Notes: generated by a model from the sequence alone, not told the origin. 59,371 bases of DNA from an uncultured Selenomonadaceae bacterium (GCA_905236285.1 CAJOPN010000003.1:1-59371), one strand, 5' to 3'; positions 9,551 through 19,937 are shown, counted from the first letter of the stretch. A program made the numbers and translations.

Positions 9551-11050
9551 TTACCATGAACGGCGTTTTTTATCTATTCGTGCAAGTCCTATCAACATCA
9601 AAAATCCAAATATTTCCATTCTTCCGATTATCAATATTGCACAACATAAAATTTTCATTACGCCGGGCAGTTTTAAAAAATCACTCGTTTCACAAATTCC
9701 CGGCAAAGGTCCGATATTCGTCAAACATGCCGTCGTCATTGCTACCGACGTTGAAAAATTTTGTCCGCTCAACGATAAAATTACTGAAAATATAAACGAA
9801 GTCAACAAACTCAGAAAAAAGAAACTCAAAACTCTTCCGACAATTTTCATCGGTACTGATTCTCCGCTTACTTTTATACTCGTTATCATTCGCGGATGAA
9901 TTACTTTTAATGTTTCTGTTTTCGCCAATTTAAATAAAATTATTATACGAATTATTTTTAAACCACCTGTGACCGATCCCATACAACCGCCGAATGCCGC
10001 CAGAATATATAATAAAAATTTGTCATAGTCCGGTATCTTTCCCACTTCAATAAAATTTATTCCGGTCGTGCTTATATATGAAACGATATGAAACAATGCC
10101 ATTCTGAAACTTATATTACCGTCAAATTTTGTATTTTCAATAAAAATCGTAAATGTCATAAATATCATTACAAAAAATATCGTGAAATTTAAAAATTCTA
10201 CTTCCGAATTGCCGAAAAATATTTTTAAATTCGTTACGATATTTTTTTTCAATATTTTTAATGAAAAATTACTTTTCGGCGGCAAAATTGTATTGAGCAA
10301 TCGAAAATATAATAAAAAATTTCCGCACGCCATTAACATTGTAAATATCGCCGCATATTCCGAATAAATATTTCCTCGTCCCGCAAAGTAATTTCCGCCG
10401 CCTGTTGATATACATCTCATCGCCATAATTATTGAATCCCAAATATTTAATCCCGACATTTTAAATAAAATTACTGAAATTATCGTCAAAATTATATATA
10501 TTTTTAATATTTTTCGTGCCATTGTTCTCATTTGCCCGATCATCGACGAAAATATTTGTCCTTGATTCAATGATAATTCCATTCCGAAACAACCGCTTAC
10601 TTCAGGCAGTATCGTCACTAATAAACTTAAAAATACAAATGATCCCGTCCACATTTGCACCGCTTGCCAAAATTTTAATACGTATTCCGATTTCTCCGGC
10701 AAAAATGATACTCCGGCAGCTGTTAAATTTGAAATTGTCTCCAATGTTGCGTCGATTACATTTAAATTTTTCGTCGCGATAAACGGTATTTCACCTAAAA
10801 TTCCCAAGATTATCCATATTAAAAATATCGAGATAACCGATTCATTTACTTTTATTCTTTTTTTATGTTTTCGTCCGTAATAAGTAAAAATCATTCCGAT
10901 TATAAAACTTATCATCATCATTGAAAAAAATATCGTCAAAAAATTTTTTTCGTCCGTTTCAATTAAAATATATAAAATCGGAAAAATATAAGCAATTGAA
11001 ATTACGAAACATGCTCGTCCGAGTATGAAGTATATTGTTTTTTTGCTCAT
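9551..11050 (-). CDS. trkH: Trk-type potassium uptake membrane protein
   Basis: Polytopic protein with TrkH/KtrB P-loop segments (RCISTGGGNYF, YISTTGINF, GGCMGSVTGGLKIIRI); next to trkA. Confidence 0.93.
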   Translation of the reverse strand: MSKKTIYFILGRACFVISIAYIFPILYILIETDEKNFLTIFFSMMMISFIIGMIFTYYGRKHKKRIKVNESVISIFLIWIILGILGEIPFIATKNLNVIDATLETISNLTAAGVSFLPEKSEYVLKFWQAVQMWTGSFVFLSLLVTILPEVSGCFGMELSLNQGQIFSSMIGQMRTMARKILKIYIILTIISVILFKMSGLNIWDSIIMAMRCISTGGGNYFAGRGNIYSEYAAIFTMLMACGNFLLYFRLLNTILPPKSNFSLKILKKNIVTNLKIFFGNSEVEFLNFTIFFVMIFMTFTIFIENTKFDGNISFRMALFHIVSYISTTGINFIEVGKIPDYDKFLLYILAAFGGCMGSVTGGLKIIRIIILFKLAKTETLKVIHPRMITSIKVSGESVPMKIVGRVLSFFFLSLLTSFIFSVILSLSGQNFSTSVAMTTACLTNIGPLPGICETSDFLKLPGVMKILCCAILIIGRMEIFGFLMLIGLARIDKKRRSW

Positions 11051-11065
11051 AAATTTTTCTCCGAT

Positions 11066-12406
11066 TCATTTAAACCATTCCATTACTTTTTGCGCATAAT
11101 CCATCAAAATAAACAAAATTGCTCTGTCTCCCGGTAAAAGAATTGTATTGCCGTTTGGAATTGCCGCTTTTTCATCTCGAACGTACGCGCAAATCAAACA
11201 TTCTTTAGGCAAATTTATTTCCATTAATTTTTTTCCCGAAACTTTTGCTCCTTCTTGAACGATTACTTCAACTGCTTCTGCCTTCGCTCCTTCCAAAATT
11301 GAAACTGAAACTATTCCGCCGCGTCTGACGAATGCCAAAACTTCACTTGCCGATAAAAGTCTTGCTGAAATTACAATGTCAATTCCGACAGTTTCGATCA
11401 ACTCCGCGTATTCCGTCCGATAAATTCTGACGACGGTTTTTTTTGCTCCCATATGTTTGCAAAGAAGAGCCATCATCAGATTTAATTTATCGTCTTCGGT
11501 CAAACAAATTACCACGTCTGCAGAATTTACGCCTTCTTCAGTTAAAAGATCAATATTTGTTCCGTCGCCTAAAATTGCCATATTCGAGCCGCTCAAAAGC
11601 TCTGCCATTTCTTCACATCTCTGTCGATTTTTTTCAATAACTTTTACAAATACGCCGATTTTTGAAAGATTGACAGCCAAAGTTTTGCCGATTCTTCCTG
11701 CGCCGATTATCATTACTCTTTCGAGACGTTTTGACTCTTGATGAATAAAATTTTCGCTGAATTTTGAAATCTCTTCGGGAAATCCGATGAAATATGCATT
11801 GTCGTGAATTTGAAAAAAATCGTCGCCATGAGGAATTATCATTCTGTGATTTCGCAAAATCATTCCGGCTAAAACTCCCTTAGGCAATTTTAATTTTTTC
11901 AGCGGAATATTTGCAAGTTTTGAACGTTTATTTATTTTTGCCTCGAAAAGTCGAATTTTTCCGTGAGCAAAATCTTCAACATCAAGTGCGGCAGGCATCG
12001 TCAAAATTCTGTAAATTTCATTCGCCGCAATCATTTCAGGATTTAACATCAAATCAATGTCAAAAGTTTCTTTCACATAATTTTTTACTTCGCCCATGTA
12101 TTGCAAATCTCTGATTCTTGCTATCGTGTGAGTGATTCCGTGTTTTTTCGCCAGAATACAGCAAACCATATTCACTTCGTCAGTTGCCGTCACCGCAATC
12201 AAAATATCTGCGCCGTTCACGTCAGGATCGTCCATCGTTATCGGACTTGCACCGTTCGCCGTTATTGTCAGCACGTCCAAATTATTTTTCACGGCAACAA
12301 GCTGCTCTTCGTCATTGTCTATTACAACTACTTCGTGATTTTCCCGTGAAAGCAAATCGGCAATCGTATAACCCAATTTTCCCGCGCCGACTATTATTAT
12401 TCTCAT
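11066..12406 (-). CDS. trkA: Trk system potassium transporter regulatory subunit TrkA
   Basis: Two Rossmann RCK repeats: MRIIIVGAGKLGYTIADLLSRENHEVVVID and VMIIGAGRIGKTLAVNLSK, each followed by an RCK_C-like region. Confidence 0.95.
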   Translation of the reverse strand: MRIIIVGAGKLGYTIADLLSRENHEVVVIDNDEEQLVAVKNNLDVLTITANGASPITMDDPDVNGADILIAVTATDEVNMVCCILAKKHGITHTIARIRDLQYMGEVKNYVKETFDIDLMLNPEMIAANEIYRILTMPAALDVEDFAHGKIRLFEAKINKRSKLANIPLKKLKLPKGVLAGMILRNHRMIIPHGDDFFQIHDNAYFIGFPEEISKFSENFIHQESKRLERVMIIGAGRIGKTLAVNLSKIGVFVKVIEKNRQRCEEMAELLSGSNMAILGDGTNIDLLTEEGVNSADVVICLTEDDKLNLMMALLCKHMGAKKTVVRIYRTEYAELIETVGIDIVISARLLSASEVLAFVRRGGIVSVSILEGAKAEAVEVIVQEGAKVSGKKLMEINLPKECLICAYVRDEKAAIPNGNTILLPGDRAILFILMDYAQKVMEWFK

Positions 12407-12410
12407 TTAA

Positions 12411-13763
12411 TCACCTCAGATTTAAAACTTCGTCAATAAATTTTCGCGCACAATCATTTGAAATTTTAGCCGTATCATCAAATTTTTTTATCTCTTCAAG
12501 TTGACTGCGCAGCTTGGTCTCCAAAAATTTATCTTTCGTCTTAAAAAATTTCAATGCAGTTAAATCAGCATATAAAATTCTTTGAAATTGTTCAAGCTGA
12601 GGTTTACATTCATTCAAAAATTCTTTTGGAAGTTTTTTTTGTAAATTTTTCGTCGCCTTGAGCAAATTATTTAATTCATTTTGAACCTTTTTAAAATTTT
12701 TTTCGTTCGGATTTTTTAAAAATTCATCAAAATAATTTTTTAAAATCTTACCGTCAGAATTACCAATATTTGCCCAATTATTTTTTAAATGCTGACTGTG
12801 ATCCGCGAACATTTTAAAGTCTTCTGCACAACTGGGAATTAATTTTTCGATCGAATTGTTCCACGATTTTAAAGAAATGTAATTTTGAGGATCGTTTGTG
12901 TAATCAGCACCTGTTGCAAGTGAAATTTTGGATAAATTATAAAATTTCATCGGATTAAAAAAAACGGCATTAATATTTGAATTTTTGGGAAGATTATCAA
13001 TCGGACCGAGTGCCAATTTCGATTCCATATAATCATTTACGGGATAATTCCACCAAATTCCGAGATTTTTATAAATTTTATTGACTTTTGAAAAATTTTC
13101 ATCTGAAAGATCATTTAAAGCAACGCCTTTACCTGTATAAAGCACCAAAATATTTTTTGAAAGATTTTCAGAGAAATTTTTTGTATAAGATTTAATTTTG
13201 TCGTCATCGAACATATTATATTGAAAATATTCGGTTGGAACGGTGATAAGAGGCGAAATATCATCGTGAGCATTTATAAAAAATTTTTCGACGGAATTTA
13301 AAAATTGGGCCTGAGCAAATCCGTCTTTATTTTCAATGTCATCAAAAAAGATTGCAAAATCACGACAACCGAGATTATAAACTGAAGAAAGTTTTTGAAC
13401 CATAAAATTTAAATCATCATCTGAAAAATTTAAATCCAGACCGGGCGAAACCGCGAAAATAAACTTTACATTATTTTTTTTTGCTGAATCAATTAAAATT
13501 TTAATTTCATCCAATTTATCTTGAGGATAAGGCACACGCCAATTTTCGCGATGAAAAGAATCATCTTTCGGAGCATAAATATAAGCGTTGAAATTAAATT
13601 CACGGCAAAATTTGAATAAATCAACACGCTGTTCATTCGTGAAGGGAGTGCCGTAAAAGCCTTCGACTACTCCGCGAATCGGAATCGGATCGGCTGAAGT
13701 TTTTGAAATTGAAATTAATGTTGCAAAGAATAAAATTGAAATAAAAAATTTTTTTAAAAACAA
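12411..13763 (-). CDS. Secreted GH84-family beta-N-acetylglucosaminidase (O-GlcNAcase/hyaluronidase type)
   Basis: Signal peptide (LKKFFISILFFATLISISKTSA), then IRGVVEGFYGTPFTNEQRVDLFKFCREFNFNAYIYAPKDDSFHRENWRVPYP and IFFDDIEN (GH84 catalytic Asp pair). TTG start chosen from RBS GAGGTG. Confidence 0.85.
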   Translation of the reverse strand: MFLKKFFISILFFATLISISKTSADPIPIRGVVEGFYGTPFTNEQRVDLFKFCREFNFNAYIYAPKDDSFHRENWRVPYPQDKLDEIKILIDSAKKNNVKFIFAVSPGLDLNFSDDDLNFMVQKLSSVYNLGCRDFAIFFDDIENKDGFAQAQFLNSVEKFFINAHDDISPLITVPTEYFQYNMFDDDKIKSYTKNFSENLSKNILVLYTGKGVALNDLSDENFSKVNKIYKNLGIWWNYPVNDYMESKLALGPIDNLPKNSNINAVFFNPMKFYNLSKISLATGADYTNDPQNYISLKSWNNSIEKLIPSCAEDFKMFADHSQHLKNNWANIGNSDGKILKNYFDEFLKNPNEKNFKKVQNELNNLLKATKNLQKKLPKEFLNECKPQLEQFQRILYADLTALKFFKTKDKFLETKLRSQLEEIKKFDDTAKISNDCARKFIDEVLNLR

Positions 13764-13829
13764 AATAATCACCTCAAAAAAAATAGACGGTGAAAAATAA
13801 TAAACGACCGTCAAAAAATTTTTAAAAAA

Positions 13830-15071
13830 TTAATCTTCAGGCTTTGGAATCAAATCGGAAGGTTTCAAATCTTTTTTCATGGAAAATGCGGCAGTCGCAG
13901 TAAAAAGAACGTCGCTTGAAGAATTTAAAGCCGTCTCGCAGGAATCCTGCAGTACTCCGATAATAAAACCGATACCGACAACCTGCATTGCAATATCAGA
14001 ATCAATTCCGAAACTTGAACAGGCAACCGGAATTAAAAGAAGTGAACCGCCTGCAACTCCCGATGCTCCGCAGGCTCCGATAGTTGAAATTAAGCAAAGC
14101 AAAAGTGCAGTCGGAAGATCAACGCTGATATTCATAGTGTAAGCAGTAGCCAAAGACAAAACTGCAATCGTAATTGCCGCTCCGCTCATGTTGACAGTTG
14201 CTCCGAGCGGAATTGAAATTGAATAAAATTCGGGATCAAGTCCGAGACGTTTGCACAAATTCATATTGACAGGAATATTTGCAGCTGAAGAACGTGTGAA
14301 AAAAGCATATATTCCGCTTTCTTTGAGTGTCGCAAATACCAAAGGATACGGATTCATGTGAAGTTTCAAAAAAACTATCAAAGGATTCATAATCAAAGCA
14401 ACGCTGAAAAATACTCCGAGCAAAACTGCCAAAAGTCTTGCATAACCGAGAAGAGTTTCAACTCCGCTTGTTGCAATCGAATCGGCAACGAGTCCCATTA
14501 TTCCGAAAGGTGCAAGTCGAATTACCCATTGCACAACTTTTGTAACTGCTTTTGCCAAATCGGATATAATTTTGTGAGTTTCAGCGCCTGACGATTTCAA
14601 CGCCAAACCGATTATTACTGCCCATGCCAAAATTCCGATATAATTCGCAGTCGTGAGAGCATGAATCGGATTGTCAACAATATTCATTATAACATTTTGC
14701 AAAACTTCAACAATTCCCGACGGCGGAGAAATTTCAGCGTCGGACATTTGCAATTTTAAAGTTGTCGGAAATAGAAATGATGCGGCGACTGCAACGAGTG
14801 ACGCGCAGAAAGTTGCGAACATATACAAAAAAATTATCGGTTTCATTACTTTTGACGGTTCGGATTTTTGACTCAATGCGTTAATTACGAGTACAAAGAC
14901 GAGAATCGGAGCAACTGCTTTTAAAGCGTTGACGAATAATTTTCCGAAAACAGCAATCACAGGCACGACCGACGGAACGAATAACGCCAAAATTATTCCG
15001 ATTACAAGACCGATTGCAATTAATTTTATAAGTGCCGTTTCGCCATAAACTTTTGCGGCTTTACTGATCAA
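13830..15071 (-). CDS. sstT: Serine/threonine:Na+ symporter
   Basis: Dicarboxylate/amino acid:cation symporter fold; [43 protein letters not shown]. Confidence 0.92.
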   Translation of the reverse strand: MISKAAKVYGETALIKLIAIGLVIGIILALFVPSVVPVIAVFGKLFVNALKAVAPILVFVLVINALSQKSEPSKVMKPIIFLYMFATFCASLVAVAASFLFPTTLKLQMSDAEISPPSGIVEVLQNVIMNIVDNPIHALTTANYIGILAWAVIIGLALKSSGAETHKIISDLAKAVTKVVQWVIRLAPFGIMGLVADSIATSGVETLLGYARLLAVLLGVFFSVALIMNPLIVFLKLHMNPYPLVFATLKESGIYAFFTRSSAANIPVNMNLCKRLGLDPEFYSISIPLGATVNMSGAAITIAVLSLATAYTMNISVDLPTALLLCLISTIGACGASGVAGGSLLLIPVACSSFGIDSDIAMQVVGIGFIIGVLQDSCETALNSSSDVLFTATAAFSMKKDLKPSDLIPKPED

Positions 15072-15144
15072 AATTAACACCTCAATTAAAATAAAAAGCC
15101 GACATTAATTCTGCCGACTCATCACACGTTTTAAAAAAATTTTT

Positions 15145-15435
15145 TTATGCCATTGTCTCGACAGGATAAACGCTCACTTTGCGATTATAACGACCTTTGC
15201 GTTCAAATGCAACTTTGCCTGCGATTTTTGCAAACAATGTATCATCTTTGCCGATTCCGACATTGTTACCCGGATGAAAATGTGTTCCGCGCTGACGAAC
15301 AAGAATACTTCCTGCTTTAACGATTGTATTTGCCTGTTCCTTCACGCCGAGACGTTTCGATTCGCTGTCACGTCCGTTTCTCGTTGAACTGACACCTTTT
15401 TTGTGTGCGAAAAGCTGAATATCAAATTTAATCAT
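15145..15435 (-). CDS. rpmA: 50S ribosomal protein L27 with cleavable N-terminal extension
   Basis: [33 protein letters not shown]; extension ends in the IQLF/AHKKG Prp-type cleavage motif. Confidence 0.97.
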   Translation of the reverse strand: MIKFDIQLFAHKKGVSSTRNGRDSESKRLGVKEQANTIVKAGSILVRQRGTHFHPGNNVGIGKDDTLFAKIAGKVAFERKGRYNRKVSVYPVETMA

Positions 15436-15453
15436 TTCATTCACCACCAATTT

Positions 15454-15765
15454 TTATTTTTCGATAATTTTAACTGCTTTCGGTACAAGCTTTTCAATTT
15501 CTTTAAGTCCGATCAGCATTGTTTGAAAGACTGCCTCAGTCAAATCATCAGGCGGAGTTTTCAATTTTAAAATTAATTTGCCGGAACTTGCATCGCCGTC
15601 AATTTCTCTTTTCAAGTGATCGACAATGCACATATAAGCGGCTTGCGATAAAGTCGAAACTCCTGCGCAATAAATATCTTGACCTCGTGGAGCAGTTCCG
15701 CTGTGACCGTTTATTGAAAAACCTGTAATTTTGTCGCCGTCAGAAAAAATTTCAGCTTTAATCAT
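15454..15765 (-). CDS. prp: Ribosomal-processing cysteine protease Prp
   Basis: GFSINGHSG...GQDIYCAGVSTLSQ (His/Cys dyad) between rplU and rpmA. Confidence 0.95.
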   Translation of the reverse strand: MIKAEIFSDGDKITGFSINGHSGTAPRGQDIYCAGVSTLSQAAYMCIVDHLKREIDGDASSGKLILKLKTPPDDLTEAVFQTMLIGLKEIEKLVPKAVKIIEK

Positions 15766-16076
15766 TACGCTTGAATTTTATTAATTTTAACTTTTGTAAA
15801 CGGCTGACGATGACCTATGCGGCGACGATAATTTTTCTTTGATTTGTACTTGAAGACATGAATTTTCGGACCTTTTCCGTTTTTTTCGACTGTGCCGGTA
15901 ACTTTTGCACCCTTTACGAACGGCTGACCAATTTTAACATCATCACCGTCAATGACAGTCAAAACTTCTTCAAAAGTAACGTCTTTGCCTTCCTCAACAT
16001 CAATTTTTTCAATGACGATGCTTTCTCCTTCGACGACTTTATATTGCTTGCCGCCGGTTTTAATGATTGCATACAT
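15765..16076 (-). CDS. rplU: 50S ribosomal protein L21
   Basis: [25 protein letters not shown]...[27 protein letters not shown]. Confidence 0.97.
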   Translation of the reverse strand: MYAIIKTGGKQYKVVEGESIVIEKIDVEEGKDVTFEEVLTVIDGDDVKIGQPFVKGAKVTGTVEKNGKGPKIHVFKYKSKKNYRRRIGHRQPFTKVKINKIQA

Positions 16077-16095
16077 TTTTAATAACACCTCTTCG

Positions 16096-16153
16096 GATGA
16101 ACTCGCCGACTTTGGTATGATTTTTCATCAATTTATAACCTCGTCGTGCGGCG
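16096..16153 (-). promoter_or_regulatory. Putative structured rplU leader (L21-leader-like, possible pseudoknot)
   Basis: Interleaved complementary segments: 16096-16101 with 16124-16129 (GATGAA/TTCATC) and 16104-16108 with 16149-16153 (CGCCG/CGGCG), in the 5' UTR of rplU. Confidence 0.4.
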
Positions 16154-16158
16154 TTAAA

Positions 16159-16187
16159 AAAATATCATATAAAAAAAATTTTGTCAA
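16159..16187 (-). promoter_or_regulatory. Promoter for rplU-prp-rpmA
   Basis: Minus strand TTGACA, 17-nt spacer, TATTTT. Confidence 0.55.
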
Positions 16188-16194
16188 GATAATA

Positions 16195-16224
16195 TTGACA
16201 ATTACATTTGTCGGAATTTAAAAT
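16195..16224 (+). promoter_or_regulatory. Promoter for argD-nudC
   Basis: TTGACA (16195-16200), 18-nt spacer, TAAAAT (16219-16224). Confidence 0.5.
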
Positions 16225-16257
16225 ATATCGAAAAAAATTTTTTTGGAGGAATTTAAT

Positions 16258-17463
16258 TTGCATAAAGAAAAAATTTTCGACGAAGATTCAAAAAATTATT
16301 TGCCGGTGTTTAATCGTTATAAAATTGTCGTCGATCATGGCGAAGGAGTTTACACTTTCGACAACGAGGGAAAAAAATATATTGATTTTCTCGCGGGAAT
16401 TGCCGTTAACGTTCTCGGACACAATTATAAACCTCTCGTCGATGCGATTTCAAATCAAGCATCGAAAGTAATTCACATTTCAAATTTGTATTACACTCAG
16501 CCTCAAGCCGATGCCGCAATGAAATTGGTTGAATTGAGCAGATTGGACAGAGCATTTTTCTGCAATTCGGGAGCTGAAGCAAATGAAGGCGCAATAAAAA
16601 TTGCAAGGAAATTTGCTCACGGAATCGACAAAAATAAATCACAAATTATAACTGCTTGGGACAGTTTTCACGGTCGGACACTTGCAACTTTGACTGCAAC
16701 GGGTCAGCCGCATTATCATGAAGGTTTTGAACCTCTTCCGCAAGGTTTCGATTATGTTCATTACAATGACATTGACGAACTTGAAAAGATGATGAGCGAT
16801 AAAACTTGTGCAGTCATGCTTGAGACGATTCAAGGCGAAGGTGGAGTATATCCGCCGAAAAATGATTATCTCAAAAAAGTTCGTGAACTCTGCGACAAAT
16901 TCAATGCACTTTTGATTCTTGACGAAATTCAGGCAGGAATGGGACGCAGCGGAAAATTTTTTGCATATGAAAATTACGGAATCAAGCCGGATATTGTAAC
17001 TCTCGCAAAAGGACTTGCCGGAGGAGTTCCGATCGGAGCATTTATTGTTACCGAAGAAGTTGCAAAATCATTCAAGCCCGGCGATCACGGTACAACTTTC
17101 GGCGGCAATCCTCTTGCATGTGCGGCGGCAAATGTCGTTCTCGATACCGTTCCCAATGAAAAATTTTTAAATCATGTCGTCGAAGTCGGAAATTATTTTG
17201 AGGAAAAATTAAAAGAATTGCAAAAAAAATATCCGTCATTAATTTCCGAAATTCGCGGCAAAGGTTTAATTCTCGGTGTGGAACTTACGGACAAAAATAA
17301 ATTAAGCGGTGTCGAAATCGTCAATGAATGTATGAAACGCGGAGCAATCATAAATTGCACAGTCGGAAAAGTTTTAAGATTTATTCCGCCGCTGATTATT
17401 GAAAAATCTCATGTCGATGAAGTTTTAAATATTCTCGATGAAGTTTTGCAGAGGAGCATTTGA
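16258..17463 (+). CDS. argD: Acetylornithine aminotransferase (class III PLP)
   Basis: FFCNSGAEANEGAIKIARKF, ETIQGEGGVYP, LILDEIQAGMGRSGKFFAYE, TLAKGLAGGVPIGA. TTG start after GGAGGAATTTAA. Confidence 0.92.
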   Translation: MHKEKIFDEDSKNYLPVFNRYKIVVDHGEGVYTFDNEGKKYIDFLAGIAVNVLGHNYKPLVDAISNQASKVIHISNLYYTQPQADAAMKLVELSRLDRAFFCNSGAEANEGAIKIARKFAHGIDKNKSQIITAWDSFHGRTLATLTATGQPHYHEGFEPLPQGFDYVHYNDIDELEKMMSDKTCAVMLETIQGEGGVYPPKNDYLKKVRELCDKFNALLILDEIQAGMGRSGKFFAYENYGIKPDIVTLAKGLAGGVPIGAFIVTEEVAKSFKPGDHGTTFGGNPLACAAANVVLDTVPNEKFLNHVVEVGNYFEEKLKELQKKYPSLISEIRGKGLILGVELTDKNKLSGVEIVNECMKRGAIINCTVGKVLRFIPPLIIEKSHVDEVLNILDEVLQRSI

Positions 17464-18299
17464 AAATGATTCAAGATATTTCACCGCACAAATTGCATAA
17501 TGAATTTTTGACGAATATTAAACCGCGTGAAGATGATTTGATAATTTGTGTTAAGGAAAATTCATTTTTGATTGACACGCGAAAAAATGCTTTACTCTTT
17601 CCGAAACGTCAATATTTTGTCGATAGATCACTTGAAACGATTTATTTGTTTTCGATTGATGATCAAAGATTTTTTTTGCTGAATGATGAAATTTCGGAAT
17701 TGCCTACAGGTTTTGAATTTATGACGCTGAAAAATATTCGCGAAAAAATTAAAAAGCCTCTTTCAATGATGTATGCCGCTTATACTGCATGGCATCTTTC
17801 ACTTTGGTATCGCGACAATAAATTTTGCGGACGATGCGGAGGATTAAATAAACATTCCGATACCGAAAGAGCGATGATTTGTACTTTTTGCGCTCACATA
17901 GTTTATCCGCGAATAAATCCTGCGATAATCGTCGGCGTGACTAATGAAGATGAAATTCTTTTGACGAAATATACAGGCAAAGAATATCCGTTTTACGCAT
18001 TGATTGCAGGATTCGTTGAAATCGGCGAGACTCTTGAAGAATGTGTTAAGCGTGAAGTTATGGAAGAAGTCGGTTTGAAAGTAAAAAATATTCGTTACTA
18101 CAAATCGCAGTCTTGGGGAATTGCTCAAGATATTTTGTCGGGATTTTTCTGCGAAGTTGATGGCGACACGACAATTAAACTTGAACGAACAGAATTAAAA
18201 GAAGGAATTTGGGTTAAACGTAAACAGGTAATCGGACAGCCGGACGATTGGAGTTTGACCAATGAAATGATGATGGCTTTCAAATACGGCAAAATTTAA
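17460..18299 (+). CDS. nudC: NAD+ diphosphatase / Nudix hydrolase
   Basis: Zinc ribbon FCGRCGG...CTFCAHIVYPRINPAIIVG and Nudix box GFVEIGETLEECVKREVMEEVG. Confidence 0.93.
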   Translation: MKMIQDISPHKLHNEFLTNIKPREDDLIICVKENSFLIDTRKNALLFPKRQYFVDRSLETIYLFSIDDQRFFLLNDEISELPTGFEFMTLKNIREKIKKPLSMMYAAYTAWHLSLWYRDNKFCGRCGGLNKHSDTERAMICTFCAHIVYPRINPAIIVGVTNEDEILLTKYTGKEYPFYALIAGFVEIGETLEECVKREVMEEVGLKVKNIRYYKSQSWGIAQDILSGFFCEVDGDTTIKLERTELKEGIWVKRKQVIGQPDDWSLTNEMMMAFKYGKI

Positions 18300-18397
18300 A
18301 AAATTTTCTGCTCAATGTCAACAAAATATTTGCATTTTTTTTTGTATGTGATTATAATGTTTGAGTACTTTTTTAATTTAATGAGGTGATTTAATTT

Positions 18398-18736
18398 ATG
18401 GGACATCCTGCAACGACAAATCCGCTCATCATAATGATGATTAACATGACAGTAGTTTTCATCGTTTTGGTCTCGCTGATTTATGTTATTAAATTGATTC
18501 ATTTTTTTGATCCGACGGCGAAGAAGGAAGAAGAAAAATCTGAAGAAAAAATTTCAACTCCTCCGCCTGCTCCCGTTCAAACGGCTCAAGTTGTCGAGGA
18601 AGGAATTCCTCAGGAAGTTATCGCCGTGATATGTGCTGCGCTTGCAAATTACGGTTACGCCGGCTCACAAATTCATGCGATTCGTCCGATTTTAAATAAA
18701 ACTTGGGAACATTCGGGACGATATTATCACGAATAA
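18398..18736 (+). CDS. OadG-like small subunit of Na+-translocating decarboxylase
   Basis: Short single-TM protein with acidic/Pro-rich linker (KKEEEKSEEKISTPPPAP) and EEGIPQEVIAVICAALANYGY, immediately upstream of the beta subunit. Confidence 0.7.
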   Translation: MGHPATTNPLIIMMINMTVVFIVLVSLIYVIKLIHFFDPTAKKEEEKSEEKISTPPPAPVQTAQVVEEGIPQEVIAVICAALANYGYAGSQIHAIRPILNKTWEHSGRYYHE

Positions 18737-18756
18737 TTTAATGAGGAGGGAATTTT

Positions 18757-19890
18757 GTGGAATTTGTAAATGCTTTTTCCGTATCGCTGCAATCGGTTTG
18801 GTATGACAGCGGCTTTGCATCGTTCACGCTTGGAAATGGAATTATGATTGCAGTCGGTCTTTTGCTTTTGTATATGGCATTCGTAAAAGAATTTGAACCG
18901 CTTTTGCTCGGTCCTATTGCTTTCGGCTGTATCCTCGCGAATTTTCCGAATACCGGATTTTTCGGCGAAGAAATGAATGTTATGAAGGCGATCAATTACG
19001 GCATCACTTATGAAATTTTTCCGCCGTTGATCTTTTTGGGAATAGGTGCGATGACGGATTTTAGTCCGTTGCTTGCTCGTCCTTCAACTCTTTTGCTTGG
19101 AGCTGCTGCACAAATAGGCGTATTCGTTGCACTCGGTGGAGCAATGCTCGTCGGTTTTGATGTTCACGAGGCGGCGGCAATCGGAATTATCGGCGGTGCT
19201 GACGGTCCGACTTCAATTTATCTTTCAACGAAACTTGCGCCTCATCTTCTCGGAGCAATCGCAGTTGCCGCTTATTCTTATATGTCGCTTGTTCCTTTGA
19301 TTCAGCCGCCGATTATGAAAGCAATGACATCTCTTGAAGAACGTCAAATTGAAATGAAGGAACTCAGACAAGTTACAAAATTTGAACGTGTTGTATTTCC
19401 GATTGTTTCAACGATTTTCATCAGCTTGCTTCTTCCGCCGATTGCTGCATTGCTCGGCTGCTTAATGCTTGGAAATCTTTTCAGAGAATCAGGCGTGACG
19501 GATCGTCTTTCGGATACTGCTCAAAATGCTTTGATTAATATCGTTACGATTTTTCTCGGAACAGGTACAGGCATGACGATGAGCGCGGAAAGTTTTTTGA
19601 AAGCCGATACACTTTTAATAATTGCTCTCGGACTCGTCGCTTTCATGGGAGGAACTGCAGGCGGTTTGATTTTCGGCAAAATTATGTGTAAAGCTACCGG
19701 CGGTCAAATTAATCCTTTGATAGGTTCAGCAGGAGTTTCGGCTGTTCCTATGGCGGCTCGTGTCAGTCAAGTCGTCGGCATGCAGGCAAAACCCGGCAAC
19801 TTTTTATTGATGCACGCAATGGGTCCGAATGTTGCAGGTGTTATCGGAACTGCAGTTGCTGCCGGTACCATGCTCGCAATGTTGAAATAA
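18757..19890 (+). CDS. Na+-translocating decarboxylase beta subunit (OadB/MmdB/GcdB family)
   Basis: LGIGAMTDFSPLLARP, GIIGGADGPTSIYLSTKLAP, NPLIGSAGVSAVPMAARVSQVVG, HAMGPNVAGVIGTAVAAG. Confidence 0.95.
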   Translation: MEFVNAFSVSLQSVWYDSGFASFTLGNGIMIAVGLLLLYMAFVKEFEPLLLGPIAFGCILANFPNTGFFGEEMNVMKAINYGITYEIFPPLIFLGIGAMTDFSPLLARPSTLLLGAAAQIGVFVALGGAMLVGFDVHEAAAIGIIGGADGPTSIYLSTKLAPHLLGAIAVAAYSYMSLVPLIQPPIMKAMTSLEERQIEMKELRQVTKFERVVFPIVSTIFISLLLPPIAALLGCLMLGNLFRESGVTDRLSDTAQNALINIVTIFLGTGTGMTMSAESFLKADTLLIIALGLVAFMGGTAGGLIFGKIMCKATGGQINPLIGSAGVSAVPMAARVSQVVGMQAKPGNFLLMHAMGPNVAGVIGTAVAAGTMLAMLK

Positions 19891-19937
19891 AAAAAATCTC
19901 TAAATAAATTATATCGAATAAAATCACTTTCAAATTT

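Noticed and set aside
15096-15119. GCCGAC...GCCGAC repeat downstream of rpmA, first thought to be a terminator stem
   Set aside because: The two copies are direct repeats, not inverted, so they cannot form the stem.
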